Shown: positions 63,280 through 64,000 of the stretch, in pieces
How the letters are laid out: every line of letters starts with the position of its first letter
Position numbering within the stretch: the stretch's first letter is position 1
Assembly: GCF_014117265.1 (NCBI RefSeq)
Contig: NZ_CP059833.1
Coordinates: 372,001-436,000, forward strand
DNA length: 64,000 nt
Source: Corynebacterium hindlerae
GTDB lineage: Bacteria > Actinomycetota > Actinomycetes > Mycobacteriales > Mycobacteriaceae
Direction: 5' to 3'
Notes under the pieces: model-generated
What the model was told of the DNA's origin: nothing
Seen by the model: only the letters and a program-made list of their open reading frames with translations
Databases searched by the model: none
Translations under genes and position numbers: made by a program

Positions 63280-64000
63280 ATGAGTAGCCACGGGTTTTCT
63301 CGTCGGCATTTCCTCGCCGGCAGCGCGCTAGTCACCGCTGGGGGTTTTCTCGCAGCGTGTAATTCTGGCGCCTCGTCGACCACGGAATCCTCAGCGTCTA
63401 CCGAGGCCAAGGATAAGAACAAGGACAAAGACAAAGTCGACTACAAGTCGATCTCCGGCAAGCTCGTGATGCTGGCCACCGGCGGCACCATCGCCAGCCA
63501 GAAAGATGCCTCCGGAGCGTTGGTCCCCACCGTCAGTGGCGAGGAGCTACTGAAAAAGGTGTATGAGAAGTTCGATAAGGACAAGCTCTCCATCGAGGTG
63601 CGGCAGGTCAGTCAGCTAGATTCTTCGGCGATGACGCTCAAGGACACCGACGGCATCCTCAGCCAGGTCCATGACACCCTGAAGGAGGATGGGGTCACCG
63701 GCATCATCGTCTCCCACGGCACGGATTCCATGGAAGAAACCGCCATTGCAATTGACACCTTCCTGGACGCAGACCAGCCCGTGGTGCTCACAGGTTCGAT
63801 GTTCCCCTTTGACGATCCTGACACCGACGGCCCTGATAACCTCACGCTGGCGGTCACTGCAGCCACGGATCCCAAAAACAAAGGCAAAGGCGCCTTTATC
63901 GCCTTCGGCGGGAAGATCCTGCGGGCCCGCGGCGCCTACAAGATGGACGCCTCCAGCAAGGATGGCTTCGATACCAATGCATCAGGCGAGATCAAGCGCC
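63280..64000 (+). CDS. Type II L-asparaginase, Tat-exported lipoprotein (3' end beyond window)
   Basis: The first 240 residues of an L-asparaginase; the gene continues past the window. The N-terminus has a twin-arginine signal (SRRHFLAG, R8-R9) ending in the lipobox LAAC with C27, then a Lys/Asp-rich linker. MLATGGTIAS (residues 64-73) carries the first catalytic threonine and VSHGTDSMEETA the second TD motif, with GSMFPFDDPDTDGPDNL after it. It should hydrolyse asparagine outside the membrane. ATG 63280 follows AAAGGAAAC. In the second motif serine replaces the more common threonine before Met, a minor change. Confidence 0.92.
   Translation, partial: MSSHGFSRRHFLAGSALVTAGGFLAACNSGASSTTESSASTEAKDKNKDKDKVDYKSISGKLVMLATGGTIASQKDASGALVPTVSGEELLKKVYEKFDKDKLSIEVRQVSQLDSSAMTLKDTDGILSQVHDTLKEDGVTGIIVSHGTDSMEETAIAIDTFLDADQPVVLTGSMFPFDDPDTDGPDNLTLAVTAATDPKNKGKGAFIAFGGKILRARGAYKMDASSKDGFDTNASGEIKR

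Noticed and set aside
1..64000. tRNA or rRNA genes
   Set aside because: No cloverleaf-like sequence with a T-loop GTTCRANYC and matching stems was found by eye; a tRNAscan-SE run would settle it.

Overview
The window is a high-GC actinobacterial chromosome segment, almost certainly from a Corynebacterium. Four things point there: a mycothione reductase gene (mycothiol is actinobacterial); a pptT/truB and rimP-nusA-ylxR-infB-rbfA layout as in Corynebacteriales; the gene order map, PBP, chrA, chrS, hrtB, hrtA, ispG, rseP, dxr known from corynebacteria; and DtxR-like operators. Most genes lie on the minus strand, including all the ribosomal and translation genes, so the replication fork probably moves leftward here.

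Layout. 1-10.2 kb: truB facing a minus-strand block of pptT, a phosphoesterase, a MATE exporter, a DHH phosphoesterase, rbfA, infB, ylxR, nusA and rimP. 10.2-16.9 kb: two lipoprotein genes, proS, yaaA, pdxY, arfB, alkB and a small membrane protein. 16.9-25.2 kb: an accessory block with a broken Fic toxin beside its intact antitoxin, a complete type I restriction-modification operon (hsdM-hsdS-hsdR) and a lone AAA+ ATPase. 25.4-35.5 kb: cobalamin genes (cobA, cobB, cobO, a chelatase-type ATPase/VWA pair, cobQ) around mqo and mtr. 35.5-45.4 kb: map, a lipoprotein PBP, the heme-responsive ChrSA two-component system divergent from the HrtBA heme exporter, then ispG, rseP and dxr. 45.5-53.3 kb: DUF2631, rlmN, a LapA-like protein, cdsA, frr, pyrH, tsf, rpsB, interrupted by a low-GC pair of genes for a secreted peptide and a small membrane protein. 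53.5-64 kb: an M23 peptidase, xerC, dprA, comM, yraN, DUF2469, rnhB, lepB, rplS, tex and the 5' part of a Tat-exported lipoprotein asparaginase.

The most unusual material is not protein-coding. The 11-mer GCTTATCGACG (or its complement) occurs 11 times where about 0.03 would be expected, in all reading frames and with an 8:3 strand bias. A composite repeat made of two alternating palindromic elements (A about 90 bp, B exactly 72 bp) fills three intergenic regions, and all three lie between convergent genes. A promoter overlapped by a DtxR-like box drives a short Cys-rich ORF that overlaps the start of xerC, and a second DtxR-like box sits directly in front of a neocarzinostatin-like lipoprotein gene.

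All calls come from reading the sequence and from memory of protein families; no database search was run.
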